A stretch of DNA of 15,041 bases, from the NCBI GenBank assembly GCA_018676385.1, contig JABHEX010000382.1, positions 1-15,041 of the forward strand. Reading direction: 5' to 3'. Made by a program: the position numbers and the translations under genes. Source of the stretch: Akkermansiaceae bacterium (GTDB taxonomy: Bacteria > Verrucomicrobiota > Verrucomicrobiia > Verrucomicrobiales > Akkermansiaceae). Below, one piece after another: positions 14,575 to 15,041 of this stretch; the stretch's first letter is position 1; every line of letters begins with the position of its first letter. A model generated the notes under the pieces. The model ran no database searches, was not told the origin of the DNA, and saw only the letters and a program-made list of their open reading frames with translations.

Positions 14575-15041
14575 TCTGGAAGGTTTGATTGTCATTAGAT
14601 TCATGCTCGCGGTGAAAGCCTCAGGAAAAGTCATTTTCTTAAATTCGTGTCCTGCACCCCATGAATCGGAATAGATGATTTGGTCTGATTTTTCATTATA
14701 ACCAATAATGATGCGCATGTGTCCACCCCCTGCTTGAGGGATTCCCCGTTCCTTGATCACCCCGACTTGGAGAGCCCAGAGCAGAGGAATACCCTCGTTG
14801 ATTTTATCTATGATCGTTTTTTTGAATCGATTGTATGTCGAACCTTTCGACCGCACGGACTTCAGTGTTTCAGCATGTGCGACGGAGAGGAATTGCTGGT
14901 AGTAGACACTTTCTGGCACCTGCCTGTGATTAGATTTTTTAGCGAGACGATTGTATGCTTTAATAGTTGATGCCGATTCACGTCGGTCGATTTCGTAGTG
15001 CTGATAGAGACGAGTTTTGGTTCTGCCTGCCACGCGCTTTA
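14572..15041 (-). CDS. Papain-like/C39-like cysteine peptidase domain protein, C-terminal part
   Basis: The frame is still open at the right edge, so the N-terminal part lies outside the window; a GTG at 15033 is only a possible internal start. The visible 155 or so residues contain a helical stretch rich in K/R/Y. It is followed by GIPLLWALQVG, AGGGHMRIIIGYN (His codon 14719-14721) and IIYSDSWG (Asp codon 14665-14667). This strand-H-strand-D pattern is typical of the second half of papain-fold C39-like peptidases, where His and Asp/Asn complete the triad. The catalytic Cys would be upstream and is not visible. Processing of secretion leader peptides is one role in the family, but no transporter domain is visible. 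Family level is moderate confidence and activity cannot be judged. Confidence 0.65.
   Translation of the reverse strand, partial: KRVAGRTKTRLYQHYEIDRRESASTIKAYNRLAKKSNHRQVPESVYYQQFLSVAHAETLKSVRSKGSTYNRFKKTIIDKINEGIPLLWALQVGVIKERGIPQAGGGHMRIIIGYNEKSDQIIYSDSWGAGHEFKKMTFPEAFTASMNLMTIKPSR

Overview
The window is a plain stretch of bacterial chromosome with about 45-50% G+C, and the gene families suggest a Verrucomicrobiota member. This assignment is an inference from content: a sulfatase-derived secreted protein, a DUF2851 protein, a UvrB with an extra internal segment, and several secreted or lipoprotein-like genes of unknown role. No rRNA, tRNA, insertion sequence, CRISPR array or prophage was seen. 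Thirteen protein-coding genes are supported, two of them cut by the window edges. Almost none has a recognisable Shine-Dalgarno sequence before its start.

Left part (1-3654, all + strand): the C-terminal part of a CstA-family transporter is followed by three exported proteins separated by gaps of 150-210 bp. These are an alpha/beta-hydrolase with an intact Ser-Asp-His triad, a small secreted protein of an uncharacterised family, and a probable lipoprotein whose His and Cys motifs resemble those of caspase-fold peptidases. The last is one of the two most interesting genes here.

Middle (3687-8516): bioB, a beta-ketoacyl synthase and a small L,D-transpeptidase-like protein form a tight + strand operon (11 bp gap, then an ATGA overlap). 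A low-molecular-weight protein-tyrosine-phosphatase gene lies on the - strand. Its 3' end overlaps the transpeptidase gene, and its start abuts that of a divergent gene for a secreted sulfatase homologue in which every catalytic motif that can be located has been lost. That protein is a probable pseudoenzyme and the second main finding.

Right part (8533-15041): uvrB (- strand, non-ATG start, about 50 extra residues between the SATPGP motif and the following conserved segment) is divergent from a small two-TM membrane protein and a YbjN-like protein. After a convergent gap with palindromes comes a membrane zinc metallopeptidase with an HExxH motif (- strand). Divergent from it is a DUF2851 protein, which converges through an AT-rich hairpin on a partial papain-like or C39-like peptidase that runs off the right edge.

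Functional links: only bioB-KAS-transpeptidase, and possibly the two-TM/YbjN pair, look like operons. The rest appears to be independently transcribed housekeeping and envelope genes. No defence or mobile system is evident.
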